Assembly (NCBI GenBank): GCA_021800745.1
Contig: JAJYYS010000053.1
Span: 1-9,795, forward strand
Source: a bacterium
GTDB lineage: Bacteria; SZUA-79; Acidulodesulfobacterales; Acidulodesulfobacteraceae
Direction: 5' to 3'
Length of the DNA: 9,795 nucleotides
Both the position numbers and the translations under genes were made by a program. Positions 1 to 7,267 of the stretch are shown one piece after another. The first letter of the stretch is position 1. The number at the start of each line of letters is the position of its first letter. Under the pieces are notes generated by a model, which was given only the letters and a program-made list of their open reading frames with translations, made no database searches and was not told the DNA's origin.

Positions 1-1
1 C

Positions 2-958
2 TTAACTATATTTATGATGGGGACAATTCCCATGGCGCTTTTTTTAATGTACGGAATAATGATAGGGAATAAAAAACATGCATGGACTTTATTTGCGGTC
101 GCTATGACGCTCCTCGTAGTCTGCATTACAACGGTTTATTCTCAGGAGGCTCACGGCAATCCTTTCCTTGCAAAGTTAGGAGCAAATATCTTCGTTTCTA
201 AAAATAATCCGGGCGGCAATATGGAAGGAAAACAGGAGCATATCGGAATTGCCCAGACCTCTTTATTTGCAACCGCTACTACGGCGTTTACCACCGGCAA
301 CGTCGATTCCGCCCACGACAGTTTTATGCCTCTTTCAGGTATGGTTCTAATCGCCGAAATGATGTTAAACCTTATATTCGGTGGTAAAGGAGTGGGGCTT
401 TTAAATATGCTCGCAATGGTAATAATAGCCGTGTTCATAGCCGGGCTTATGGTGGGCCGGACGCCTGAATTTCTTGGGAAAAAAATAGAAGCTAAGGAAG
501 TGAAACTTGCAACGCTTGCAATGTTTGCCCATGCGTTTATTATTCTTATCCCTTTTGCGATAGCTTTAGCTTTACCAGCGGGGCTGGCGGGCATATTGAA
601 TCCCGGTCCGCACGGATTAAGCGAGATTTTATACGCCTATACCTCGACGACGGCAAACAACGGGTCTGCGTTTGCCGGTCTTAACGGCAATACGCTTTTT
701 TATAATATTTCGCTCGGACTTACTATATTTTTCGGCAGATATATTCCTATAATTTGCCAGGTTGCAATAGCGGGTTCATTAATCAAAAAGAAAAGCATAC
801 CGGAATCGGCGGGAACGTTTCCGGCGCACGGCATTTTATTTTATACGGTCGTGATGGGAACCATACTGCTTGTTGGAGCGCTAACGTTCTTTCCGGCGCT
901 GGCGCTTGGACCTATTGCGGAACATTTTGCAATGGTAAAAGGACATCTGTTTTATTAA
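2..958 (+). CDS. kdpA: KdpA, K+-transporting ATPase potassium-binding subunit (C-terminal part)
   Basis: This is the C-terminal ~318 residues of KdpA, the membrane channel-like subunit of the KdpFABC high-affinity K+ pump; the gene starts upstream of the window and the frame is open from base 2. It is recognised by long colinear similarity to the family: the selectivity-filter segment TTAFTTGN (Gly codon at 296-298) followed by HDSF, then GRTPEFLGKKI, LNPGPHGLSEILYA, the last filter NNGSAFAG (Gly at 662-664), IAGSLIKKK and the terminal LLVGALTFFPALALGPIAEH. Many hydrophobic helices are evident. The usual length is about 560 residues, so roughly 240 are missing to the left. It is the first gene of a kdpA-kdpC-kdpB cluster, with kdpC starting 28 bp after its stop. 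The identification is firm; any kdpF or promoter lies outside the window. Confidence 0.97.
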   Translation, partial: LTIFMMGTIPMALFLMYGIMIGNKKHAWTLFAVAMTLLVVCITTVYSQEAHGNPFLAKLGANIFVSKNNPGGNMEGKQEHIGIAQTSLFATATTAFTTGNVDSAHDSFMPLSGMVLIAEMMLNLIFGGKGVGLLNMLAMVIIAVFIAGLMVGRTPEFLGKKIEAKEVKLATLAMFAHAFIILIPFAIALALPAGLAGILNPGPHGLSEILYAYTSTTANNGSAFAGLNGNTLFYNISLGLTIFFGRYIPIICQVAIAGSLIKKKSIPESAGTFPAHGILFYTVVMGTILLVGALTFFPALALGPIAEHFAMVKGHLFY

Positions 959-986
959 TTTAAATAATTTAAAGAGGATATTTATT

Positions 987-1607
987 GTGGGAAAAGAATT
1001 TATAAGAATGATAAAATTAACGGTTCTATTATATATTATATGCTCGCTCGGCTATACTTTTCTTATCTGGGGCATAGGAAAAATAGCCTTTCCCTTTCAG
1101 GCGGGCGGAAGCATCGTTTATAAAAATTCAAGGCCGGTCGGTTCATTTTTGATAGGCGAAAAATTTACTTCCCCGTATATATTTAACGGCAGACCGTCTT
1201 ATGCCGGAAACGGTTATAACGGAACGGAATCGGGGGCTTCAAATTACGCTCCCGTCAACGGAAAGTACATAAACCATGAAAAAAAACTTATAAATAAATT
1301 TTTAAAGGAAAACCCGGCCGTTAAAAAAGGCGGTGTGCCGGTCGATATAATAACAGGTTCCGGTTCGGGTTTGGGACCATATATTTCCATAGCGGCGGCA
1401 TTAGACCAGGTGCCGAGGATATCGTCGCTTACCGGAATATCTAAAACTATACTTTATAGGCTTGTTAAAAACAATATATCTTATAGGCAATTAGGCATAT
1501 TTGGAACTCCCGGAGTAAACACGATGAAATTAAATCTAAAACTTTCTTTACTTCTTAAAAAAAGCGATTATAAGTTATATAAACGTATTTTCAAGGGACT
1601 GGCTTAA
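987..1607 (+). CDS. kdpC: KdpC, K+-transporting ATPase C subunit
   Basis: A 206-residue KdpC, the single-span subunit that bridges KdpA and KdpB and assists ATP binding in the K+ pump. One N-terminal membrane helix (about residues 9-32) is followed by the family block FPFQAGGSIV, RPVGSFLIGEKF, FNGRPSYAG, then VPVDIITGSGSGLGPYIS, AALDQVPRIS, and the C-terminal RQLGIFGTPGVNTMKLNL; canonical KdpC has VPADLVT-SGLDP-HIS and GxPxVNVLxLN at these places. The start is GTG at 987, supported by an AGAGGA Shine-Dalgarno at 973-978; no in-frame ATG fits as well. It lies between kdpA and kdpB, whereas most operons place kdpC last. The length is slightly above the E. coli protein (190), with a lysine-rich insert around residues 91-113. 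Confidence 0.96.
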   Translation: MGKEFIRMIKLTVLLYIICSLGYTFLIWGIGKIAFPFQAGGSIVYKNSRPVGSFLIGEKFTSPYIFNGRPSYAGNGYNGTESGASNYAPVNGKYINHEKKLINKFLKENPAVKKGGVPVDIITGSGSGLGPYISIAAALDQVPRISSLTGISKTILYRLVKNNISYRQLGIFGTPGVNTMKLNLKLSLLLKKSDYKLYKRIFKGLA

Positions 1608-1665
1608 GCCGATTAATTAATATTTGTTATTTGTTTAATTTTTAAATAAAGGGATAAGAAAAATT

Positions 1666-3714
1666 ATGTCCAGAAAATCATATTATGTTTCTGCGTTTAA
1701 CAAAGATATAATGTTATTCGCAATAAAGGATTCTTTTAAAAAACTTAATCCGAAAATAATGATTAAAAATCCGGTTATGTTTGTCGTAGAGATAGGTTCG
1801 GTTATTACCACGGCAATATTTATCAAAGACCTTTTTCTGCATGATTTCAAATTTATAGCTTTTGTTCTTCAAATAACTTTATGGCTATGGTTTACCGTTC
1901 TGTTCGCCAACTTTGCCGAAAGCATTTCCGAAGGAAGAGGCAAGGCGCAGGCGGACAGCCTGAGAAGAACAAAGACCGAGGTAATAGCAAGGCTGTTTAA
2001 AGAAGACGGAAAGGAGGAAAAAATAAAAACCTTCCTCTTGAGAAAAGGAGATGTAGTTATTGCCGAATCGGGCGATACTATACCCGCCGACGGAGAAATA
2101 ATAGAAGGAATCGCTTCCGTAGATGAATCTGCCATTACCGGAGAATCCGCTCCCGTAATAAGGGAAAGTGGCGGCGATAGAAGCGCGGTTACCGGCGGTA
2201 CGAAAGTCTTATCGGATAAAATTATAATCAGAGTAACGTCGAACCCGGGAGAGAATTTTATAGATAAGATGATAGCTCTCGTCGAAGGAGCATCAAGACG
2301 GAAGACGCCGAACGAAATAGCGCTTAATATTTTACTTGTAATGCTGACGGCTCTTTTTTTAGCCGTCGTTATTACTTTAGAACCTATGGCCGGTTATTTT
2401 CACGGATACATTTCTCCAGTAATTTTAGTCGCCCTTCTTGTGTGCCTCATACCTACGACTATAGGCGCTCTGCTTTCCGCCATAGGTATTTCCGGTATGG
2501 ACAGGCTTGTCAAACATAACGTAATTGCCATGTCCGGAAAAGCCGTAGAAGCGGCAGGCGACGTCAACACCCTCTTGCTTGATAAAACAGGAACTATAAC
2601 ATTCGGAAACAGGATGGCCGTTTCTTTTATTCCGCCCGAGGGTTCGGATATTAACGAGTTAGCCGATTATGCACAGCTTTCGTCTTTAAGCGACGAAACG
2701 CCTGAAGGAAGGTCTATCGTAACTCTGGCAAAGCAGTACGGCTTCAGGGGAAGGCATATAGACGAAAAAAATATAGAGTTTATTCCTTTTTCGGCATTTA
2801 CCAGAATGAGCGGAGTTAATCTTTTAGATAAGAGTTTGCAAATAAGGAAAGGAGCGGTAGATGCGGTTATAAAATTCGTCGAGCAAAATAACGGCACAGT
2901 TGCTGATAAAACCGTAAAAATAGCGGAGGAAATTTCTAAAAAAGGCGGGACGCCTCTTGCCGTTGCGGTAAATGATCGCATGCTAGGCATTATACATTTG
3001 AAAGACGTCGTAAAAGGCGGAATTAAGGAGCGGATTAATAGTTTAAGAAAGATAGGCATTAAAACCGTCATGATAACTGGCGACAATCCTTTGACGGCAA
3101 AAGCGATTGCAAGCGAAGCCGGAGTTGACGATTTTGTAGCGGAAGCTACTCCGGAAACCAAAATGGCGATTATAAAAAAAGAACAATCGCTTGGCAAGCT
3201 AGTAGCGATGACCGGGGACGGAACTAACGATGCGCCTGCTTTAGCTCAGGCTGATGTCGGCGTCGCTATGAACACAGGCACTATGGCGGCAAAAGAAGCG
3301 GGGAATATGATAGACCTAGATTCAAATCCTACTAAACTGATAGAAATCGTCGAGATAGGCAAACAACTTCTTATAACCAGAGGGTCCCTTACCACATTTT
3401 CTATAGCAAACGACATAGCAAAATATTTTGCCATAATACCGGCTATGTTTGCGCCTATTATTCCATGGCTTAGGCCTTTAAACGTTATGGGGTTGTCTTC
3501 GCCGGAGTCGGCTATACTTTCGGCGGTAATATTTAATGCCGTTATTATAATAATACTTATTCCGCTTGCGTTAAGGGGAGTTAAATACAGGCCTGCTCCG
3601 GCTTCATCGATTTTAACCAGAAATCTTTTGATTTACGGGCTTGGCGGGATAATAGCGCCTTTTATAGGAATAAAACTTATCGATATCGCGATAACCTTCT
3701 TGCATCTGATATAA
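1666..3714 (+). CDS. kdpB: KdpB, P-type ATPase subunit of the K+ pump
   Basis: A full-length 682-residue KdpB, the catalytic P-type ATPase that energises K+ uptake through KdpA. All catalytic elements are visible: actuator loop TGES at 158-161 (S161 is equivalent to the inhibitory phosphoserine S162 of E. coli), phosphorylation motif DKTGT with D306, nucleotide-binding FSAFTRMSG from 375 and RKGAVDA with K395, TGDN, and hinge TGDGTNDAP at 516-524. The membrane segment [13 protein letters not shown] keeps D583 and K586, the charged pair implicated in K+ coupling. The length matches E. coli (682). The ATG at 1666 has an AAAGGG element at 1648-1653, rather far upstream (12 bp). It follows kdpC by 58 bp. 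No truncation or lost catalytic residue was seen; the gene should be functional. Confidence 0.98.
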   Translation: MSRKSYYVSAFNKDIMLFAIKDSFKKLNPKIMIKNPVMFVVEIGSVITTAIFIKDLFLHDFKFIAFVLQITLWLWFTVLFANFAESISEGRGKAQADSLRRTKTEVIARLFKEDGKEEKIKTFLLRKGDVVIAESGDTIPADGEIIEGIASVDESAITGESAPVIRESGGDRSAVTGGTKVLSDKIIIRVTSNPGENFIDKMIALVEGASRRKTPNEIALNILLVMLTALFLAVVITLEPMAGYFHGYISPVILVALLVCLIPTTIGALLSAIGISGMDRLVKHNVIAMSGKAVEAAGDVNTLLLDKTGTITFGNRMAVSFIPPEGSDINELADYAQLSSLSDETPEGRSIVTLAKQYGFRGRHIDEKNIEFIPFSAFTRMSGVNLLDKSLQIRKGAVDAVIKFVEQNNGTVADKTVKIAEEISKKGGTPLAVAVNDRMLGIIHLKDVVKGGIKERINSLRKIGIKTVMITGDNPLTAKAIASEAGVDDFVAEATPETKMAIIKKEQSLGKLVAMTGDGTNDAPALAQADVGVAMNTGTMAAKEAGNMIDLDSNPTKLIEIVEIGKQLLITRGSLTTFSIANDIAKYFAIIPAMFAPIIPWLRPLNVMGLSSPESAILSAVIFNAVIIIILIPLALRGVKYRPAPASSILTRNLLIYGLGGIIAPFIGIKLIDIAITFLHLI

Positions 3715-3718
3715 ATTA

Positions 3719-3892
3719 AATAATTACGGAATTATGCACTTGACAAAGCAATATTGGTATTTGTCATAATAACCGCGAGATTGGTTAGCTACGCTGGACT
3801 TCGTCCGCTATCGCTCGCAATGACCGTATATTGTCATTGCGAGCGATAGCGAAGCAATCTCGCTTTGTCGAGTACATAATTCCGAATAATTA
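3719..3892. mobile_element. MITE-like nested palindromic element between kdpB and short kdpD
   Basis: A 158-bp element (3727-3884) bounded by 23-bp terminal inverted repeats, 3727-3749 and 3862-3884, with two mismatches. Directly abutting both ends is an identical 8-bp direct repeat AATAATTA (3719-3726 and 3885-3892) that looks like a target-site duplication. Inside is a perfect 18-bp inverted repeat (3807-3824 / 3833-3850, loop of 8) built on the CATTGCGAGC sequence, and a further 9-bp pair (3775-3783 / 3855-3863) with core GCGAGATTG / CAATCTCGC. A small GGAC-ttc-GTCC hairpin sits at 3796-3806. It has no coding capacity. The same core recurs near 9582-9690. Transposition by a transposase elsewhere in the genome is inferred; AT-rich flanks make a chance 8-bp repeat possible. 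Confidence 0.7.
3807..3850. repeat. Core CATTGCGAGC palindrome, copy 1
   Basis: Perfect 18-bp inverted repeat with an 8-base loop, reading GCTATCGCTCGCAATGAC on the left arm. The right arm continues into GAAGCAATCTCG. This GTCATTGCGAGC...GAAGCAATCTCG pattern also forms the core of the repeat at 9582-9690, so it is an interspersed repeat family of the genome. It could form a strong hairpin in kdpB read-through RNA, although no T-run follows. Confidence 0.85.
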
Positions 3893-3923
3893 TTAAGTTT
3901 TAAGCAATAATATGAATGTGATA

Positions 3924-3929
3924 TATAAT
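3924..3929 (+). promoter_or_regulatory. Possible -10 box for the short kdpD gene
   Basis: A consensus TATAAT lies 52 bp before the TTG start in AT-rich DNA downstream of the MITE-like element. No good -35 hexamer is seen at the right distance (3901-3906 reads TAAGCA), so the assignment is weak. The gene may instead be transcribed by read-through from kdpB. Confidence 0.25.
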
Positions 3930-3981
3930 ATTAAATGATATTCAATTAATTAGAGGTATTAATTTTACTAAAGGAATAACT

Positions 3982-5139
3982 TTGAAGATAGAATATAACA
4001 GACCTTCGGCGGATTCGATACTTAATAAGATAAAATATTCTTCAAGCGAAACTAATGTTTTCAGGGTTTATCTTGGTGCCGCTCCCGGAACCGGCAAAAC
4101 ATATATGATGCTCGAGGATGGTAATTATCTCCTTGAACAAGGTATTGACGTTGTTATCGGATATGTCGAGCCGCACGGGAGAAAAGAAACCGAAGCCGAA
4201 GTTAGAAACCTTGAAACCGTTTCGCGAAAAAAGATTGGATATAGAGGGTCGGTATTCGAAGAACTTGATGCCGATGCGGTCATTACAAGAAAACCGTCGA
4301 TTGTTTTAATAGACGAACTGGCGCATAACAATGTCCCCGGTTCAAAAAATTTAAAAAGATATCAGGACGTTATCGAGATTTACAGGGAAGGAATCAGCGT
4401 ATTTACTACCTTAAATATATTTCACCTTAATTCTATCGCCGAAAAAGTAGAATCCGAGCTTGGCATAAAAGTAAGCGAAAGAGTCCCTGATTACATTTTA
4501 AATTATGTTACGGAAATAGTAAACGTCGATGTTCCAGCGGGGGAACTTATAAAAAGGCTGGAGGAAGGGAAAATTTATTCCAAAGAAAAAATCCAGACGG
4601 CTTTGAATAATTTTTTTAAAATAGAGAATCTTTTAGTTTTAAGGGAACTTTCGTTGAGGACTATTGCGGACGAGTTAAGCACGCAGTCTAATAAAATCGG
4701 AAACCCGGAAGATAAATTAGAATTAAAATCAAATGAAAGGGTTCTTGTTTTAATAAGTTCTAATCCGGACTCGGCAAGGCTTGTCAGGATAGGTTCCAAA
4801 ATTGCGGGAAGGCTCAATTCAAATCTTTACGTCCTCCATATTAATTTAAAAAACAGAAAAAAAAATAAATCCGAAAATTACGACAAATCGCTTTCTAAAA
4901 ATATCTCGGTTGCGGAAAATTTAGGCGCCGCCGTTTTTAGCTTTCAGACAGACGATGTTGTTTCCGGGGTCGTAGATTTTGTAAAAAGCAACAATATTTC
5001 TCATCTTGTAATAGGGGCTACAAATGAAAAAAATAAATTTTTCGGCCGATTTTTTAAAAAAAGCATAGTGAACAGCCTCATAGACAGCCTTCCAGATGTT
5101 TCTTTTCATGTCGTTCCGACAACTTCAGCCGGCGTTTAA
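3982..5139 (+). CDS. Short KdpD: KdpD ATPase domain plus USP domain, no histidine kinase
   Basis: A 385-residue protein equal to the cytoplasmic N-terminal part of the K+ sensor KdpD. Residues ~20-230 are the KdpD domain, with Walker A GAAPGTGKT at 32-40, GYVEPHGRKET, Walker B IVLIDELAH (D111, E112), PGSKNLKRYQDV, and FTTLNIFHLNS. Residues ~250-380 are a universal-stress-protein-like domain starting ERVLVLISSNP and ending HLVIGATNE and FHVVP. It stops where full-length KdpD (about 890 residues) would enter its four membrane helices, so the GAF and kinase parts are missing; the DNA after it leads straight into rarA, without a degraded remainder. The start is TTG at 3982, with AAGGA at 3971-3975. 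Such kinase-less KdpD forms are known from Alicyclobacillus and Anabaena. A role in Kdp control is inferred from context; no kdpE is present. Confidence 0.9.
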   Translation: MKIEYNRPSADSILNKIKYSSSETNVFRVYLGAAPGTGKTYMMLEDGNYLLEQGIDVVIGYVEPHGRKETEAEVRNLETVSRKKIGYRGSVFEELDADAVITRKPSIVLIDELAHNNVPGSKNLKRYQDVIEIYREGISVFTTLNIFHLNSIAEKVESELGIKVSERVPDYILNYVTEIVNVDVPAGELIKRLEEGKIYSKEKIQTALNNFFKIENLLVLRELSLRTIADELSTQSNKIGNPEDKLELKSNERVLVLISSNPDSARLVRIGSKIAGRLNSNLYVLHINLKNRKKNKSENYDKSLSKNISVAENLGAAVFSFQTDDVVSGVVDFVKSNNISHLVIGATNEKNKFFGRFFKKSIVNSLIDSLPDVSFHVVPTTSAGV

Positions 5140-5199
5140 TCCAAGATAATTTTAACTTGCCGCAAACGTAATTGATTTCCAATTGCCGTGTGCTATGCG

Positions 5200-6549
5200 T
5201 CAATCATCTCCGCCGTAATCCTTGCTTTTCCCCCATAATGTTTTAAGCCGGATTCTAATCTCTTTTTCTTTGCCGATGGTTTCCGGGCGGTAGTATATGC
5301 GCGATGAAAGTTCTTTCGGAAGATATGTCTGTTCGGTAAAATGGTCTTTATAATCGTGGGAATATTTATAACCTTTGTGATAATCTAAGTCCTTCATCAG
5401 TTTTGTAGGGGCATTTCTTAGATGCAGCGGAACGACCGCACCCGGAAATTTTTTAACGTCGCCCAGAGCTTCTTCAATTGCGAGATAGCTTGCGTTAGAC
5501 TTGGGACAGCCTGCAAGATATGTTGCCGTCTGGGATAAAATAATCCGGGCTTCAGGCATACCTACCGTATTTACGGCGTTAAAACAGCTTACCGCTAAAT
5601 TCAGAGCATCCGGTTCGGCGTTTCCTATGTCTTCCGAAGCCAAAATTATCATTCTTCTTGCGATAAATTTAACGTCTTCTCCGGAGTCTAACATTTTGGC
5701 AAGCCAGAAAACCGCTCCGTCGGGGTCGCTGCCCCTTAAACTTTTAATGAAAGCCGAAATCGTATTATAATGTTCTTCTCCGGTTTTATCGTATCTGGAT
5801 TTTCTAAGATAAGCATCCTCGATAGTTTTTACATTAAGAATTATATTTCCCTTGTCGTCCGGTTTTGCAAGATTTACAGCTAATTCAAGAGCGTTCAGCA
5901 TTATGCGGGCATCGCTTCCCGAATACCTGACAAGCGCATTTTTGCCGTCTTTTTCCAGTATAATTTTCTTTTTGTTCAAAGCCTCATCCGTATCCAGCGC
6001 CCGGTCGATAATCAAGTTTAAATCTTCCTCAAATAAAGGGTTTAACGTAAATACCGTTACTCTCGACAAAATCGGGGAGTTTATTTCAAAAGACGGGTTC
6101 TCGGTGGTAGCTCCGATTAATATAAGGCTTCCTTCCTCTACCGAATGTAATAGCAGATCCTGCTGGGACTTGTTAAAACGGTGAATTTCGTCGATAAAAA
6201 TCATCAGCGGTTTTTTGTAGTGTTTAAAGCTGATATTTGCTTTGTCGATAATTTCCCTCAGTTCTTTAACGCCTGAAGAAACCGCAGAAATTTTGTAAAA
6301 CTCGTAACCCGCGGTATTTGCTATAATACCGGCAAGAGTCGTTTTTCCGCTTCCCGGCGGCCCCCATAGTATCATCGAGCGGATAAATCCGGAATCTATC
6401 ATATTCTTTAAAGGTTTGTCTTTGCCGAGAATATGCGCTTGGCCGATAAATTCGGACAGAACTTTAGGCCTGAGCCTTTCGGCAAGCGGCGGTAAAAAAT
6501 AGCTTTCGTTTTTTTCGTGTATATTATTAATATCGTCGAATAAATCCAT
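5200..6549 (-). CDS. rarA: RarA (MgsA/WRNIP1 family) replication-associated recombination AAA+ ATPase
   Basis: A 449-residue AAA+ protein matching bacterial RarA, which acts at stalled replication forks and resembles clamp-loader and RuvB subunits. Visible in order: N-terminal PLAERLRPKVLSEFIGQ, Walker A GPPGSGKTT at 63-71, Walker B FIDEIHRFNKSQQD (D120, E121), sensor-1 region GATTENPSFEIN from 146, arginine finger SPILSR (R163), sensor-2 SGSDARIMLNALE, then the C-terminal tetramerisation part with ISAFIKSLRGSDPDGAVFWLA, RRMIILASEDIGNA and HLRNAPTKLM. The length is that of E. coli RarA (447). It is convergent with the short kdpD, 60 bp apart. No Shine-Dalgarno precedes the ATG on the - strand; instead a perfect inverted repeat runs into the start codon, so initiation may be leaderless or controlled by that structure. 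Confidence 0.96.
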   Translation of the reverse strand: MDLFDDINNIHEKNESYFLPPLAERLRPKVLSEFIGQAHILGKDKPLKNMIDSGFIRSMILWGPPGSGKTTLAGIIANTAGYEFYKISAVSSGVKELREIIDKANISFKHYKKPLMIFIDEIHRFNKSQQDLLLHSVEEGSLILIGATTENPSFEINSPILSRVTVFTLNPLFEEDLNLIIDRALDTDEALNKKKIILEKDGKNALVRYSGSDARIMLNALELAVNLAKPDDKGNIILNVKTIEDAYLRKSRYDKTGEEHYNTISAFIKSLRGSDPDGAVFWLAKMLDSGEDVKFIARRMIILASEDIGNAEPDALNLAVSCFNAVNTVGMPEARIILSQTATYLAGCPKSNASYLAIEEALGDVKKFPGAVVPLHLRNAPTKLMKDLDYHKGYKYSHDYKDHFTEQTYLPKELSSRIYYRPETIGKEKEIRIRLKTLWGKSKDYGGDD

Positions 6550-6595
6550 ATTTATATATTACCATATCTTATGGTAATATATAAATATATGGTAA
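6548..6595. promoter_or_regulatory. Operator-like inverted repeat between rarA and the metal-binding protein gene
   Basis: Perfect 18-bp arms 6548-6565 and 6571-6588 around a 5-base spacer ATCTT. The 8-bp half-site TATGGTAA occurs at 6570-6577 and again at 6588-6595 (18 bp apart), and its inverse TTACCATA at 6559-6566, giving three half-sites in 37 bp. The left arm includes two bases of the rarA start codon (6547-6549). Both divergent genes could be controlled from it, either by a bound repressor or, for rarA, as an RNA hairpin at the start codon. The regulator is unknown; no regulator gene lies next to it. Confidence 0.6.
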
Positions 6596-6649
6596 GACAA
6601 TTTGCTTAATCGCGGCAGATAAAAAATAAAATATATCCGGAGGATTTCA

Positions 6650-6880
6650 ATGAAAAAGATAAAAATAGAAGTCGGGGGTATGACCTGCGAACACTGCGTC
6701 GCAAGGGTTAATAAATTTGTAAAATCGGTAAACGGAGTTATTGAGATAAATACCAGTTTAAAGGAAAATACGTCGTATATTGCCGCTAAAGACGGCACGA
6801 CGGTAGAAGCGGTAAAGTCCGCTATTGAAGATGCGGGATATAAGCCCGGGAAGTATGAAGTAGAGGAAGAGGGTAGATAA
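6650..6880 (+). CDS. Heavy-metal-associated (HMA, CopZ-like) metal-binding protein
   Basis: A 76-residue single HMA domain of the kind that binds Cu(I) or other soft metals in the cytoplasm and passes them to P-type ATPases or reductases. The metal loop GMTCEHC has C13 and C16, followed by the usual helix VARVNKFVKSVNGV and the C-terminal helix TVEAVKSAIEDAGYKP, giving the beta-alpha-beta-beta-alpha-beta pattern. The start is firm: ATG at 6650, with a strong GGAGG at 6639-6643. A weak promoter (TTGCTT at 6602 and TAAAAT at 6627) could lie in the 100 bp before it, downstream of the inverted repeat. No metal-pumping ATPase is adjacent in the window; the next reading frame is an oxidoreductase remnant starting 4 bp after its stop. 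The exact metal is not determinable; a name such as copZ would be a guess. Confidence 0.92.
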   Translation: MKKIKIEVGGMTCEHCVARVNKFVKSVNGVIEINTSLKENTSYIAAKDGTTVEAVKSAIEDAGYKPGKYEVEEEGR

Positions 6881-6884
6881 TTAT

Positions 6885-7106
6885 ATGGATATTAAAACAG
6901 TAGATTCTTTGCAGCTGCTCGGATGTCAAATTACGGGCGGTTCGACTACTGGAGAATTAGTCAATACGATAGGTCTCGCTATTCAGATGCATGCAACTGC
7001 TACAGACATAGCTACTATGTAATTCGGAAGCCAGCCGAGGCTTACCCCTTGCCTTCATCCTATAGTAGCGGCAACAGGAGACGCCTTAAAGAACAATATC
7101 GTTTAG
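6885..7106 (+). pseudogene. C-terminal remnant of an FAD/NAD(P)-dependent disulfide oxidoreductase with internal stop
   Basis: Read in one frame from ATG 6885 to TAG 7104-7106, this encodes 72 residues interrupted by a single TAA at 7020-7022. The part before it (DSLQLLGCQITGG, GELVNTIGLAIQMHATATDIATM) and after it (FGSQPRLTPCLHPIVAATGDAL) both resemble the dimerisation domain at the C-terminus of pyridine nucleotide-disulfide oxidoreductases (typical pattern GaqIvGg...iNmlglAIq...TLQFGTQPLLT...YPIvaA). The stop sits where the family usually has Gln, so a CAA to TAA change would explain it. The FAD- and NAD-binding domains and active-site cysteines are absent upstream, where the HMA gene lies instead. 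Either a decaying fragment or, less likely, a translated 45-residue peptide. The C-terminus does not match mercuric reductase (no terminal Cys-Cys). Confidence 0.7.
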
Positions 7107-7154
7107 CTTTGATTTATGTATGCCTTGATTACCTTGTATTCATTAAAAAAACGC

Positions 7155-7186
7155 TTGACAACGCAGAATTTTTCTCGTATTATAAT
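7155..7186 (+). promoter_or_regulatory. Sigma70-type promoter of the Nramp/porin unit
   Basis: Perfect -35 TTGACA at 7155-7160, 17-bp spacer, -10 TATTAT at 7178-7183 (overlapping an alternative TATAAT at 7181-7186). It is the best promoter in the window and lies about 80 bp before the Nramp-like gene. Confidence 0.8.
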
Positions 7187-7209
7187 GATAATGATTTTTA
7201 TTATCATTA
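7183..7209. promoter_or_regulatory. Fur-box-like operator overlapping the -10 region
   Basis: Perfect 10-bp inverted repeat TAATGATAAT (7183-7192) / ATTATCATTA (7200-7209) with a 7-base T-rich spacer. The half-sites match the Fur consensus GATAATGATAATCATTATC (TGATAAT and ATTATCA), and the + side also reads as direct repeats of AATGAT. The spacing is wider than the classic TGATAAT-N-ATTATCA, so a Fur relative (Mur, Zur) or two overlapping sites is possible. Its place on the -10 box implies repression; the downstream gene is a divalent-metal transporter, which fits. No T-run follows, so it is not a terminator. Confidence 0.65.
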
Positions 7210-7267
7210 ATGTAAAATGCCGATAAAATAAAAATTAATCTTTAACAGAAAAGGCTTGCGTAAATTT

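Noticed and set aside
151..594. Long antisense frame opposite kdpA (also frames at 2667-3197 opposite kdpB and 5852-6184 opposite rarA)
   Set aside because: Composition and lack of recognisable motifs show these are shadows of the strongly coding opposite strand.
5140..5199. Terminator between the convergent short kdpD and rarA
   Set aside because: Only a weak AATTG/CAATT pairing, with no GC-rich stem or T-run, is seen.
7020..7022. In-frame stop as a recoded codon
   Set aside because: It is TAA, not the TGA used for selenocysteine; no recoding structure was recognised, and the catalytic domains are missing anyway.
6650..7106. HMA domain plus oxidoreductase tail as a mercuric reductase (merA) relic
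   Set aside because: The tail lacks the Cys-Cys end of MerA and better matches the NADH-oxidase-like dimerisation pattern; the HMA gene has its own stop and lies in a different frame.
7183..7209. Inverted repeat as a transcription terminator of the upstream remnant
   Set aside because: The stem is almost entirely A/T, no T-run follows, and it sits on a promoter -10 box, so an operator is the better reading.
6923..7210. 95-codon + strand frame
   Set aside because: It overlaps the oxidoreductase remnant out of frame and the promoter and operator; the sequence is Tyr/Arg/Ser-rich with no domain, and there is no ribosome binding site.
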